Part shown: piece after piece, positions 31,127-42,191 of the stretch
Layout of the letters: every line of letters begins with the position of its first letter
How positions within the stretch are numbered: the first letter of the stretch is position 1
NCBI RefSeq assembly: GCF_028009165.1
Contig: NW_026611617.1
Location: 1,126,001-1,190,000 of the forward strand
Length of the DNA: 64,000 bases
Source of the DNA: Akanthomyces muscarius
Taxonomy: Eukaryota; Ascomycota; Sordariomycetes; Hypocreales; Cordycipitaceae
Direction: 5' to 3'
Notes under the pieces: model-generated
The model's database searches: none
The model's input: the letters and a program-made list of their open reading frames with translations, nothing else
Told to the model about the DNA's origin: nothing
Program-made: the position numbers and the translations under genes

Positions 31127-33069
31127 ATGGGCAAACAACCTGTCGACGATGCTCAGCCTGAGCTGCACCATGTTTCCACAGCGCAGGACGACCGCCCGGC
31201 CTCCTTTGACAAGAAGGACAATGGCGCCGACATTCGCGAGATGCAGGGCAACGCCAACTTTTACGAGACGGTCAGCGCGGCGCCGCTGAATCCGTGGAGC
31301 AAGACGAGCATTCAGCTGTACTTTATCCTGCTGGTTGCGGCCCTCAATGCGACGGCCTCTGGTTTCGATGGCGTACGTTGGGAATTCGCGGTCACGACTT
31401 TGATGTTGAAAAGAGGCTAACAGGCTCACAGTCCATTTTCAGCTCCATCAACGCGATGCCGCAGTATCAGAAATACTTTCACCACACTGAGCTCGGATCT
31501 GCCACTGGCATGTAAGTAACCCAAATTGGAAGAGAATATCTTGCAGGTTTGTGTTCTAACTGAACCAGCATCTTTATGATTTACACCATTGGCAACATGA
31601 TTGGCTCCCTCTTCACCGGCCCCATCTGCGATCGCTTCGGTCGTCGCGCCGGCATGATGACCGGCGCCGTTCTCATCATGGTCGGCGCCGCCGTCCAGAC
31701 CGCTGCCCAGTCCGACGCCTACCTCCTCGGCGGGCGGTTCGTACTCGGCTTCGGTGTGTCCATCGGCACGTCGTCCGCGCCGACATATGCTTTGGAAATC
31801 GCCCCTCCTCAATGGCGTGCCCGAGTCGTCGGCTACTACAATACTTGTGAGTCGACTGCGCTAAACCATTTATTAATGAATTGACTCGCTGACACGTCGC
31901 AGTCTTCTACACTGGTGCCATCCTCGCCACTGGCGTCGCTTACGCCTCCATCAAATCCCCGGGCGAAACGGCATTCCGTCTGCCCCTCGGCCTGCAGCTC
32001 ATCCCGCCAATGTTTATTTTCATCGGCGCGCTCTTCGTACCCGAGTCGCCGCGCTGGCTGACCATGTGGGGACAAAAGGAAAAGGCGGCTGCTATCCTGG
32101 CCAAGTACCACGGCGGCGGCGACATGAACCACCCCGTGGTGCAGCTCGAGCTGCGCGAGTTCGAGGCTGGCATCGAGCTGCAAAAGAGCTCCAGCGTCTG
32201 GAACTACCTGGGCCTGCTCAACTCCCACAATGCCCGCTGGCGCTTCACCATGATGGCCTTTATGTCCGTCTTTGCGCAGCTCAGCGGCAACTCTGTCCTG
32301 ACGTACTACCTGCCATCCATGTATAAGCTGCTCGGTGTCAAGACGCCAGAGCGGAAGCTGCTGCTGACGTTTGCGAACACGATCGTCTCGGGCGCGGGCG
32401 CGGTAGCCGGTTCGGCGCTAAACGATGCTGTTGGACGCCGCACGAAGCTTTGGGTTGGTAGCATTGTGCTTGCTGGTCTGTTTGGTGGCGTCACGGGCTT
32501 CTCCAGCTATTTTGAGGGAGGCAAGACTGATGTCAGCTCGACCATTACCAACGGTGGTATTGCTTTTGTACGTATAATTTGTACATCTTGCTTTTGCTCC
32601 AGTGCTAACCTGTGCAGATCTTCCTGTTTGGATGTGCGTACTCCTTCATCTACACACCCCTCACGGCTACGTACTGCGCTGAAGTGTTGTCCACTCCCAT
32701 GCGAGCCAAGGGCATGGGAATCGTAAGTTGTCTCGCTGTTGCTCTCCCGGAAAAGAAATGTTCTAATTTTTTCAGCACGTCATTCTGTCCAACTGCGCCA
32801 ATCTCTACAACACCTACGTTACTGCCGTCGCTCTCGAGGCCATTGACTTTCGCTACTACTTTGTTTTTGTCGGCCTCAACATTATCTATTCCGCCATCTG
32901 GTATTTCCTGGGTGTCGAGACTCGTGGTCGTACCTTGGAAGAGATGGAGGAGGTGTTCAATGCCAAGTTTCCGCCCAGAGCGGCTCTGCAAAAGGCCGTC
33001 ATGGTAAAGCAGAAAGATGGCCACCTTGCGGATGTCAGCGCCGTGGCGGGGGATGTGGAACGTGCCTAA
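31127..33069 (+). CDS. MFS sugar porter (hexose/lactose-permease type)
   Basis: Six exons: 31127-31372, 31432-31511, 31569-31846, 31903-32567, 32618-32722, 32776-33069; 555 residues. Signatures of the sugar-porter family in order: DRFGRRAGMM after TM2, GRFVLGFGVSIG, the PESPRWL motif after TM6, DAVGRRTK after TM8 and VETRGRTLEEMEE after TM12. A hydrophilic N-terminal tail of about 60 residues and a central loop of about 60 residues are cytosolic. The protein should be a proton-coupled sugar importer in the plasma membrane; the substrate is uncertain, with lactose/cellobiose-type permeases closest by general pattern. It follows the Zn2Cys6 gene on the same strand. Confidence 0.9.
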
Positions 33070-33094
33070 GAAAGTAGTGTGGTATATATTGAAT

Positions 33095-34330
33095 CAAGTC
33101 TTTCTAATAGAGCAAGCATATTGTCCCTAAGGTTGATAAAACAAAGGAAATGAGATGCAACAATGAGCGAATGACGCGGTACTCGGTGCCTTTTATAGGA
33201 GCCGTCCTCGTTATCAGTATCATCTTCACCAGTTTTTAAGAAAATGCACCAAAACCCTGCAAACCATTCGTCTTGTAGCAGAGGGAATAGCAAATTTTTG
33301 ATCTTCCACCGTGTGAGAGCCCCATTCTGCCTCAACGCAAGATATTGCCGTCTCCCCATTCAAAGCCGCCTTGTGCGGATCAGCACCAGCCGCCAAGAGT
33401 ATCAGTATTATTTCAAGCCTGCAATATCTGATGGCGTAATGAAGGCATATTCTTTGACCACCGCATGCAAAATGGTGTGTTCATGCGCATCAGGTACGTC
33501 TTCGGCGTGATCTGCAGCCCAAACCGTCCTCAGCTCTTTCGTAGACTCAAAGACCGCAGAAGAACAAAAATGCGAGAGCCTCTCCCATTTCTCGTTCATA
33601 GCAAATGTCCCCTGGCTTTGCTGCATTAGCTGCTTGACCTGATGAACATTGCCACCAGCTGCCACTTTCTCCAGAATCCACGGCGTAGATACAAAATCTT
33701 GCGGCCTAAGGTACCTCAAGGATTGCAGGCACTCTTCGCTATGCAAGGGCAGCGACGCAACAGCAGCTAGGATTCGATCTGTGATGACGAATTGTCGCCA
33801 AACTTTCCGATCACCAGTAAGAGGTACTCCGCTCCGCTGAATCCTCTAGCAAATCCAAAATCGTTTCTTCTGTCAGTTGAAACCAGGAAAATGGACAACA
33901 GTCTGAAAAGTAGAATGCCACGTTTGTTCTGGATATCAGGGGATTAGTAAGGCGACGAACGGCCGCAGAAGCGTGTATGGCGAGCTCATCTCTTCTCCAT
34001 TCCATGCCGACCTATGTGTCGCCGGTAGTCGTTTACGAGATCCGGCTCTCGCACTGCGAGTTCCTTGTAGGCTCGACCCCACAAGTCTTCTGTGATGCCA
34101 TCGTTGACGACCTACGTGGCCAGAGCCGGAGACCCGCCCCCAGAACAGTCTGGCGTGCTGGTGTCGCGATCCTTGACCGGGGCCGGCGCCAAAGGAGATT
34201 CTCGCGAAACAATCGCTTTTTTTAATCCGGGCTTTGTCACGCTTGAACAGATTGTGGAAATGCTTTGTCATAATGAATTTCTCTGGGTTTGGGAGAAGCG
34301 TAGATGAGGTAGTCCATGACCCCGCCCTCA
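33095..34330 (-). pseudogene. degraded NLR-like gene relic (NACHT_N and ankyrin traces)
   Basis: Minus-strand DNA between two intact genes reads, in shifting frames, like parts of a fungal NOD-like receptor. At 34010-34099 it encodes ITEDLWGRAYKELAVREP followed by DLVNDYRRHIG, matching the LW-x2-AY-x2-L-x4-P-x-LV-x2-Y pattern of the NACHT_N domain that opens many fungal NLRs; a stop codon precedes it. At 33811-34005 another frame reads RRDELAIHASAAVRRLTNPL. At 33408-33746 a third frame ends in TILHAVVKEY, and after a frame break IILILLAAGADPHKAALNGE continues an ankyrin-like repeat. No NACHT NTPase walker motif is left. I infer a truncated, frame-broken gene, though some breaks could be introns (a TTGCAG acceptor lies at the last one). 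Confidence 0.5.
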
Positions 34331-34616
34331 AAACTATCCAGCAGTTGCAGCTGATATGCAGGTCAAGGTCAGGCTGCAGCGTGCATAGCCACAAAGGCAG
34401 CCCAATGGCTCAATCATCGGCAAAGGCAATAATTGTGATTTGTTTATAATGGTGTACAGCTACACTTTCTAGTTGAAATTATGTACAAGCAATTTGCGGT
34501 AATACAGCCAATGTGCTGAAAAGAAGTGTAGCAGGTACTCAGCAGATTATGAAACGAGCAAGTAATAAAATCATATGCGTAAGTGGATATACTGTAAAAT
34601 ATGTATCGTCGTTCTG

Positions 34617-35966
34617 CTAACCTAATTGGCCTAGGACTGCTAACAAAGCATCCACTACAATCGACCCCAGTACCTCAACTGCTCTTGGAGCAAAGATACC
34701 TTGAAGCTTCGTTTCAATCTTACACCCGCTTTGCAGAGGAACGCCATCGAACCTATCTTTTAGAAATAGAAAGGCATCGCCCAGCCCCGTGACCGCTTCT
34801 GCGCCGTGCTCAGATAGAAGATGTCTGACGTATTTAATATCCGCACCCTGCGCACATAGCTTTTTCATCACAGCGTCACTACCAGCAATGGGGGACAACT
34901 CATCCAACACTCCGTTGTAGACGTACATTGGCATTTGCGGAACACCATGCACACCCATGAGGCCAGTTGTCTCAAGGACGGCTTGTACTTCGGGGAATCG
35001 GAAGAGGTCATCGAGGGCGTATTTTGAATAGCTAAACATGTCTTGGAAAGCAAATTGAGCAATGTTGGCGGGAATGCATTGAGTCCCAGCTTGCTTGAAT
35101 GCGGAGGCTTTTGATGGAACAAGGACTTCATCAAACAAGTATGTCAAGTTTGGGTATGCTGCGGCGAGACCGAGGATAGCCGCTGGGATTAAACCGGTGG
35201 CAGGACCTTTGTTCATAGCGAGAGCCGAAGCAGTGAGGTTGGCAATGGTGCCCCCAATTGCAACACCCGCAAAGCTAAGCTCAGGTGCATATGACGGCTG
35301 CAGCTCGGCTGCCCATTCTGAAGCTATTGAACCGCCAGAGTATCCCCACATTTGATATTTCGCAGAAGACGAAACGCCTGTGATATTTTCGGAAGCTAGA
35401 GCAGCACGGATCGAGTCGAGCGTCGCTTGGCCAGCTTGAATACCGGATGAAAAAGCGGCGCCCGGTCCTTCGTAGTCCGGGGTATTGACAATCCACCCCT
35501 GCTTCAGAGCAGCTATGATCAAAATGATCTCGACATTGGCGGTAATGCCATTTAGCGGATTTTTTATGCTTTGGAGGGCATAGGAAGGGGCGCAGTTGAT
35601 CCAGGAAGCATCCTCCGCGATTTGGTATGACAAGAGCTTTGATGGATCAGCATTCTCTGGCACAATGATAGTTGTGACTGTCGCTTGAGGTTTGCCTTGG
35701 CTGTCGGTGGTCCGATAGAGAAGCTGGTATGCGCCATGGACCTTGATAGGAAGAAGGTTCAGTATTGCGAGAGGGTTGGGGACACTCCTCGATCGCAAAA
35801 TCGTTCCAGGCTTAGAATTTTCGTAGCTGGCAGGCGGGCTATAGAATGGGTCGTCAGAGGGTGGAACGGGCGTTATACCACGTTCTACTTGTGCGCCTGG
35901 CGTCGTTGGCAGGGTCAATGACGCGACGAAATGGGCAAAAGCCAGAATAAATTTTGTCCCGCGCAT
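34617..35966 (-). CDS. secreted LIP-family lipase (CALA-like secretory lipase)
   Basis: Single exon, 449 residues. A signal peptide of about 19-25 residues (MRGTKFILAFAHFVASLTLP) precedes the secretory lipase domain (PF03583). The nucleophile elbow is WGYSGGSIASEWA with Ser210; Asp355 (YNGVLDEL) and His387 (LSEHGAEA) complete the expected catalytic triad. Cysteines near 125, 297, 371 and a C-terminal GCKIET can form disulfides. These lipases split triacylglycerols and other lipid esters outside the cell. It is transcribed away from the HsbA-like gene, sharing about 1 kb of upstream DNA. AT-richer codon use than the genes before 33 kb marks the start of the accessory block. Confidence 0.92.
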   Translation of the reverse strand: MRGTKFILAFAHFVASLTLPTTPGAQVERGITPVPPSDDPFYSPPASYENSKPGTILRSRSVPNPLAILNLLPIKVHGAYQLLYRTTDSQGKPQATVTTIIVPENADPSKLLSYQIAEDASWINCAPSYALQSIKNPLNGITANVEIILIIAALKQGWIVNTPDYEGPGAAFSSGIQAGQATLDSIRAALASENITGVSSSAKYQMWGYSGGSIASEWAAELQPSYAPELSFAGVAIGGTIANLTASALAMNKGPATGLIPAAILGLAAAYPNLTYLFDEVLVPSKASAFKQAGTQCIPANIAQFAFQDMFSYSKYALDDLFRFPEVQAVLETTGLMGVHGVPQMPMYVYNGVLDELSPIAGSDAVMKKLCAQGADIKYVRHLLSEHGAEAVTGLGDAFLFLKDRFDGVPLQSGCKIETKLQGIFAPRAVEVLGSIVVDALLAVLGQLG

Positions 35967-36943
35967 TGTTGCGAGAATGTTGAAGATAAGAATATATACT
36001 CTGGAAGACAGAAGCGAAGTGTTGCTGAAATAAGTATAGAAAATTGATATAAAAAACCCCAGGTATAAATACCATCATCCCAAATGCCAACTTTGGTGCT
36101 CCTCATAAAACGCTAAGAACACAAAGACAGCGATACCGAGGCATCAGCACGGTCCACTCGCAACACTTTTCTATGGTATCTGCCGAATACAGACTTTGAT
36201 TTATTGTTCGGCGTCGACAACATAAAATGCTGGAAAGTTTCAACCATAATGCCGCCTAGATCCTGCTCTCAGAACAACCACAACCCAGCGTCCCGAAGCG
36301 GGCCAGTCGGGTAGAGGGCCGAGGCAAGAAGCAATCGGCGACAACCGAGGCAGAATCTCCCCGGAGCCTTACCATTTTTTGAAAGGGTTCCCCGCACAAG
36401 AAGCGAGCTCAGACCCTCTCGCGGTGATAGGACGTAGGATTTAACAAGTAATAATAAACAAATCGACCGAAACAGGCGATCAACTATGTGTACTAATTGC
36501 AGTAGACAGGCACCCCGCATCACCCCGCAACGTCTCTTTCAGCCGTGACCCACCTGGGAGGGCTCGAGCGCAGCGCAAAAAGTTAAGCTTTAAATCAGTA
36601 GTACAAGATGAATCGGGCTGTAATGAGATGCAGCCGTATGTGGCCCCATGGTTCAAACGAACTAACCTTGGCGCGAGACTTGGGCAGTAAGATTCTTGAT
36701 TTTCTCAGTAGAGCCTACTTTGAATATTAGAGAGTCGGGATTTGCCAGAACATCCATTGCGTTGAGGCATCCGCTGTCCTGCAAATCCCACTGTTGCGGG
36801 CTTACATGCCCACAGATGATGATGCATGCCAGGTTCCGCATAAATAGCCGGCTACTGCCTCTCCCTCGACTACTTGTCATCAAAACAACGCAGTATGCCC
36901 AATCAATTCTTTTCTTACAGCTACTCTGGGAACCGCAGACATC
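35967..36943. other. divergent promoter region of lipase and HsbA-like genes
   Basis: About 1 kb between the divergent genes. Holds a minus-strand TATTTATA at 36064-36071 (about 100 bp before the lipase ATG) and a plus-strand ATAAATA at 36840-36846 (104 bp before the HsbA ATG). A minus-strand open frame at 36269-36523 has no motif. Confidence 0.6.
36064..36071 (-). promoter_or_regulatory. TATA element of the LIP lipase gene
   Basis: TATTTATA on the minus strand about 100 bp before the ATG at 35966. Confidence 0.5.
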
Positions 36944-37731
36944 ATGTTGATTGTACGCTGCTTCCTGCTTGCAATCGCACTAGGTCAGTCCACGCTTGCC
37001 TGGGCCTCATAAAACTCCATCGTTTCATACTTACGGAGTTCCAGCGTGCCCCTTGGCATCTGCTGTTCCAACTGCATCCGTCTTGGCCGAGAATCAAATC
37101 TTGAAGATGCTTAAGGACCTTGGCCAAGATGTTCAGCGATACTCTGCAGTTATTAGTAAGCTTTAGTCTCTTGTGCTTTCTGCCGACATCCTCTGTGTAC
37201 CGGTTCTAGTTGGCCAGTTCAGGAGAATTCGAAAATCCCATCCGGTGGTATCTTCATCTAACATGACTCAGAGACGAACGCTGTGGCACAGAATGCGCTG
37301 TCACCCGAGGACGGAAATAGTGACTCGATAAATGCAACGCGCGATGCGCTCAACGGCATCATAGCTTCGATCCTTGAAACCACCAAGTCTCTCGAGTCGA
37401 CTGTTGCCGAAAACGGCAGTACTTTCCTGAAGTCGCCCACTACAGCATTTGACGTCGGTGTAGCTCTTCGCAACATGGTTGTCGAGCTTGGCTCGATGTC
37501 TACCACGGTATCTGGCATCTCTACTGCCCGTGAGTGTATCATCAACAGTCAAAAAGTTATACTACCTTGCTAATGGTAGTCTTCCTAGCTGGATCCTTCG
37601 AAGATATACTTCATGTCGTATTTAGCGCTTTGCTTGCATTGGTGAACGTTGTCGGTGGATTATTAGTTGGAATCCCAGGCATCGAACCATTACTGAGAGC
37701 TATTGCAGCACTTGTCAGTCTTTTTCCCTAG
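36944..37731 (+). CDS. HsbA-like hydrophobic surface-binding secreted protein
   Basis: Four exons: 36944-36983, 37045-37155, 37272-37529, 37589-37731; 183 residues. Splicing the tiny first exon to exon 2 gives a clean signal peptide, MLIVRCFLLAIALGACPLASA, followed by a helical region AENQILKMLKDLGQDVQRYS and the acidic/hydroxyl-rich core ending in FEDILHVVFSALLALVNVVG. This is the layout of HsbA (PF12296), a secreted protein that coats hydrophobic surfaces and recruits esterases such as cutinase. The last acceptor was placed at CTTCCTAG; an alternative TAG 9 nt earlier is in frame but too close to the branch site. Neighbours are two secreted lipid or ester hydrolases, which fits the role. 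Confidence 0.75.
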
Positions 37732-39265
37732 TCAGTTTTCACATGTCCCAAAACCAGTTCATTGCTTGAGGCTTTGCGTGACACAATCTCGCATTCTACC
37801 ATTGGTTCGAGTTGAGATTGTCGCGAAACTAGACGGTAGCTATTGAGAAATACACCCTAGATCTCCTCATCATATCCGCGTCTATTGTGATACCAGAAAT
37901 GGCACTATACAGTAGAGCATTCGAATCTAAAATTGCGTTTGCTTCCTCGCGTTCTCTGAGGGTAAGAGTTGCAACACCCTTCAGAGCACCTGCAAACAAC
38001 AACAAAACTGAACGATGAATGGCTAGCTCATCGCTCATGCCCAGGTCTTTCTCGGCTATGCCACCGAATATCGCAAAAGCAGTTACATTGCATACGGGAG
38101 GGTCGCAGTGAAAGAAACCTCATTGCTTACCCCGCATACAACGTTGTCCGCCTTCGCCTGTTTAGGTTCTCCGTACGAGGGACCTCGGTAGGTCGCACTC
38201 ACTCGCACTGCCTACCTAATCCGGAAGTGATGTCTGCGTTGTGAAGGCACAAAATAGTGAAACGAGCAACAATTATTCAAGCCCTCATGCGCGCTTTGCG
38301 GGTTTCGTAATGTAAGTACCGAAAAGTACTCGCGGAAGGCCGCGAACCTGGCTCATTTACCAAGTCCCACGATCCTCTCCATTTAAGTTCCAGACAAATT
38401 TCAACAATTGTTATGAGCAGCACAATGCGGTGCTTGTTTGAGGGGCGGGAAGCCGTACTAGTCTCCCTAAATTACGTTGGGGAGTAAAATGTGCAGCTTA
38501 GTGAGCCTTGTTTGTTTCTGGAAAATTGGCTCAAATCTTACCCCAGAACGCTCGGATTGTCCCGAGAGCCCAACTAACACCACCTAGGCTACCCCTCCGG
38601 CGCCAGCGAGCGCGTTGCAGCATTTCACGTGGGTGCGCCAAGCTACCGAAAACTAGCTACTTTCTCAAGGAATGCGTTACTCTCAATGATTTGAATCACA
38701 AAGCGGATGTAGCGAGTGCAACCTGTTGGAATTGCCGGTGTCTACTCCCGTTCCTCTACTTAATACGAAGCTTCTCCGTCACCATCGTCGACGTCGAGAG
38801 CACGCCGCTAATCTAAATAGATTACTTGTACAGTAGTTACGCACTAGTTTGCCGCAGAAATAGGCCGTTGTCCATTAGCACAAGCAACAGTGCAAGTACA
38901 CCAATTGCTATTGGATGCGCAAGATTATCACCGCCATCCCACACCGAGCCATGACTGTCTTACCCCGCCTTTGTTCCTCTTACGAAGTACCACCGATCTA
39001 AAGATCAGCCACAATCCTACACTGCACATCTCATTTATTGTGACCGACGCTTATGCGTGCAATATAAAAAGTGACACGCCAGTGAATCAAGCATATAGCC
39101 GATGAAGCAGTCCTCGTGTAGCCTATAACATGGTTTTTGTAGTTTTGCGTATGGGAGCAGGCAGTTCCGTTTCTATAAAGCTCGATGTCTAAGTTGTTCT
39201 CTTATCTCGGACGTATCGATTAGATCCATGATACTCATCCAGCTCACGAAGAGCTATCTTTCAAA
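37732..39265. other. intergenic region with an unexplained minus-strand open frame
   Basis: 1.5 kb without a called gene. The minus strand at 37829-38115 holds about 95 codons of coding-like frame (see findings). TATA at 39174 serves the carboxylesterase gene. Nothing else recognised. Confidence 0.5.
39174..39179 (+). promoter_or_regulatory. TATA box of the carboxylesterase gene
   Basis: TTCTATAAAG; TATAAA begins 92 bp before the ATG at 39266. Confidence 0.65.
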
Positions 39266-40987
39266 ATGAAGCCAGCTGTATCTTTTCTTTGCATCTTGCT
39301 CTATGGCTGTCAACTGTCCTGTGCCTTGCCTGGCGCAACAAAGGATGATCGCGCAGCCACTGAAGAACGTTCCAATACTGTCAAAGTAACCTTTCGAGGT
39401 GGAAGCGTTATTGGAAGGTCTCGTCTCGGCACTGAAGCATTTACTGCCATCCCTTATGCTGAACCGCCGGTCGGCGACTTCAGACTTCGGCCGCCACAGC
39501 AATTCACGGGCACACTGAAAGATCACGATGGAACTGGACTCTCCCCATCCTGCCCGCAGCACTATGTCGACACTGATGCAATGGATCTGATCAGCTCCGT
39601 CGCTTCTGGCATTCTTAAGCTTCCATTCTTTGACAGACTGACTGGCCAAGAAGACTGTCTCACCCTTACGGTTCAGCGACCTGCCGGAACCAAGCCAGGA
39701 GATGGTCTGCCCATTCTCTTCTGGATATATGGAGGCGCATTTGTCCTTGGTGGCACGAACACTTACGATGCTACTAGCTTTCTGGCTAGAGCTGTCGATC
39801 AAGGCCAACCCTTTATCATGGTTTCTGTCAATTATCGTCTGAATGGCTTTGGTTTCATGGGAGGGAGAGAGGTACTCGAGGCTGGCGTCTCGAATTTGGG
39901 CCTCCTGGATCAACGCCTGGGTCTACAATGGGTCGCAGACAACATCGCCGACTTTGGCGGTGACCCAGACAAAGTGACCATCTGGGGTGAATCAGCAGGC
40001 TCCATCTCTGTCTTCGATCAGATGTTGCTTTTCGGAGGTAACGCGACATACAAAGGCAAGCCACTATTTCGAGGTGCCATCATGGATTCCGGAAGTGTGC
40101 TGCCAACGGATCCAGTGGACTGTCAACAAGAACAAGAGTTATTTGACGAGACTGTTCGCTCGGCCGGTTGTTCTGGAGCTGCAGACACGCTTCATTGCCT
40201 ACGTCAGCTTCCGTACGAAAAGTTCTACAACGCGGTGACTTCCGTACCTGGCATTGCATCCATAAACCACCTTCAATGGAGCCACATTCCGAGGCCCGAT
40301 GGCAAGGTGCTCGTGGAGAGCCCGGACGTCATGGCCGCGAAGGGCAACCTTCATGCTGTACCCTTGATTATCGGCAATCAAGAAGACGAAGGTTCTGTGT
40401 TTGCTATCATCACGCCAAACCTCACATCCACAGATCGCATTGTCAATTACCTGTCCGAGTATGTGTTGCACAACACTTCTCGCGAGATGATACAGCAGTT
40501 TGTTGACATGTACCCCACAAGCCCTGCTGCTGGTAGCCCATTTCGAACCGGGTTCCTCAACGAGCTGTATCCTGGCTTCAAGAGAATGTCAGCACTTATA
40601 GGGGATGCAATTCTCCATTTTCCCCGACGTTATGTTCTGGAGACTGTCAGTCGCGTCAAACCTGATACCCCAATGTGGTCTTATCTTGCCTCGTATGACT
40701 ATGGGCTGCCATTTGTGGGAACTTTCCACGGCTCCGACATTTTGCAAACATTTTACGGCTTACCCCCAAACCATGCTGAAAAGAGCTCAAGGACATACTA
40801 CTTGAACTTCATTCATAACCTGGACCCGAACAAGGGGGTTGAAAATTACGACAACTGGCCGCGTTGGACGGAAAGCGAAAAGCTCATGTGGCTCAAGACG
40901 CCATATAACAATGACCTTCTTGGCGACGACTTCCGGAAAGATCGATCTGATTTCTTTAATCAGAATATCGCCAGTCTACGCTACTAG
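39266..40987 (+). CDS. secreted type-B carboxylesterase / lipase
   Basis: Single exon, 573 residues. A signal peptide (MKPAVSFLCILLYGCQLSCA) is followed by the carboxylesterase type-B fold. Family signatures: QEDCLTLTV (about 128-136) and DKVTIWGESAGSISVFDQ, with nucleophile Ser243. The acid is Glu375 in EDEGSVF and the base is His488 in FHGSDI. The oxyanion-hole segment YGGAFVLGG is present. Enzymes of this family hydrolyse carboxylic esters from fatty-acid esters to aromatic esters; substrate is open. It could supply the depside or phenolic ester hydrolysis suggested for this block. Codon use is less GC-biased than in the housekeeping genes upstream. Confidence 0.93.
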   Translation: MKPAVSFLCILLYGCQLSCALPGATKDDRAATEERSNTVKVTFRGGSVIGRSRLGTEAFTAIPYAEPPVGDFRLRPPQQFTGTLKDHDGTGLSPSCPQHYVDTDAMDLISSVASGILKLPFFDRLTGQEDCLTLTVQRPAGTKPGDGLPILFWIYGGAFVLGGTNTYDATSFLARAVDQGQPFIMVSVNYRLNGFGFMGGREVLEAGVSNLGLLDQRLGLQWVADNIADFGGDPDKVTIWGESAGSISVFDQMLLFGGNATYKGKPLFRGAIMDSGSVLPTDPVDCQQEQELFDETVRSAGCSGAADTLHCLRQLPYEKFYNAVTSVPGIASINHLQWSHIPRPDGKVLVESPDVMAAKGNLHAVPLIIGNQEDEGSVFAIITPNLTSTDRIVNYLSEYVLHNTSREMIQQFVDMYPTSPAAGSPFRTGFLNELYPGFKRMSALIGDAILHFPRRYVLETVSRVKPDTPMWSYLASYDYGLPFVGTFHGSDILQTFYGLPPNHAEKSSRTYYLNFIHNLDPNKGVENYDNWPRWTESEKLMWLKTPYNNDLLGDDFRKDRSDFFNQNIASLRY

Positions 40988-42191
40988 GCCGCACTATCTA
41001 ACCAGGTAGCGTCGTGGAGTATTTTAAGGCAGGCTGCAGCATGCGCAAAAAAACAACAACACGCAGAGTAAAATTCTTTTACGATTTCAATTTACTTCTT
41101 TTCTTGCCAACCTATCAGTCTTGAAACATGATTCGTGATGTTCGGCCTGGCTTTACGCCTTGCTACAGCGTAGTGATGCTCCAGTGGACAAACACTCGCC
41201 AAAGTCAGAATCCGAAGCGCAGGCGTACTAGTTGCGGGTGTCAGCGCCTGAAAGCGCACCGTGCTTCCAATAGTGTATACTGATACAATTTTTAATTACT
41301 GCAGAGGTATGTTTTAAAATTATAATCGATCTAAATTGAATTGTTCTCTCAGTAGAAGTGAAGCAGGCGAATTCCCCCACCCGCAGAAATAGTTGTCGGA
41401 ATGTGCATATGCTACGGCAGTCTAAGCCAGTAAAGTGAACATCAACGTCAAAGAATCCGCACAGCGTTGTCAAGCTCTGCTTTCCCTCCCCAAATGCCGG
41501 AAGGAAGGGAAATATTGTGACGATCTACTGCAACGGAAATCTTCCCCGCATTCTTGGTGACTGAAAATTCCAAGAAAACAGCTTGCTGTTAGCTCCGGCG
41601 CGCCCGTCAACTAATGCCACGAACAAGTTCGTTGATAGCACGCAATTCAATTTATGCGGAGTATCCGATAAATATGAACAAGTAAAAATATTCTGCTGTG
41701 AGAGGAATAGGCTTTCGTCTGCTTGTAAGCTGTGCAAGCCCGTGATAATCCATTCAGTGACCAACCGGCTGCCAAGCAAAATTCCAGAATGCATTGAGAG
41801 ACACAGGTGCAACTGAAACGCATTCACGTTTATGCACCAGCACAGAATAACCTTAAATTTTTCTTCTAGAAGCTTTCTTCTCAGTGATTGCTGTGTGCGA
41901 GATTTCCCTAGGCTTGCTCTTAGCAGAGTTTCATGACTCGCGCCCGCAGAACAGCGCCGCGCATACCCCGAAAGCTAGGTTGAAACCGGGCTTCTGCCTC
42001 CCGCGTTTCAACACCGAAAGCCGTTGAAGATTTTGATAACCATAAATATGTTTGCGGCTATTAGTGATATAAATAAGATTGATGGATTGCCATGCCAATC
42101 ATCGGATCATTGCAGATCGTGGAATTCTACTGTTTCACTGCTAATTACATTGCCACTTCAACGCTCGACCTAACTATTGCATACGGTCATC
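40988..42191. other. intergenic, AT-rich
   Basis: 1.2 kb, no gene recognised. TATAAA at 42068 is the likely promoter element of the S41 peptidase gene. Confidence 0.6.
42068..42073 (+). promoter_or_regulatory. TATA box of the S41 peptidase gene
   Basis: TGATATAAAT; 124 bp before the ATG at 42192. Confidence 0.55.

Noticed and set aside
37801..37820. Possible tRNA B-box (GGTTCGAGTTG)
   Set aside because: No matching A-box or cloverleaf arms at the right distance.
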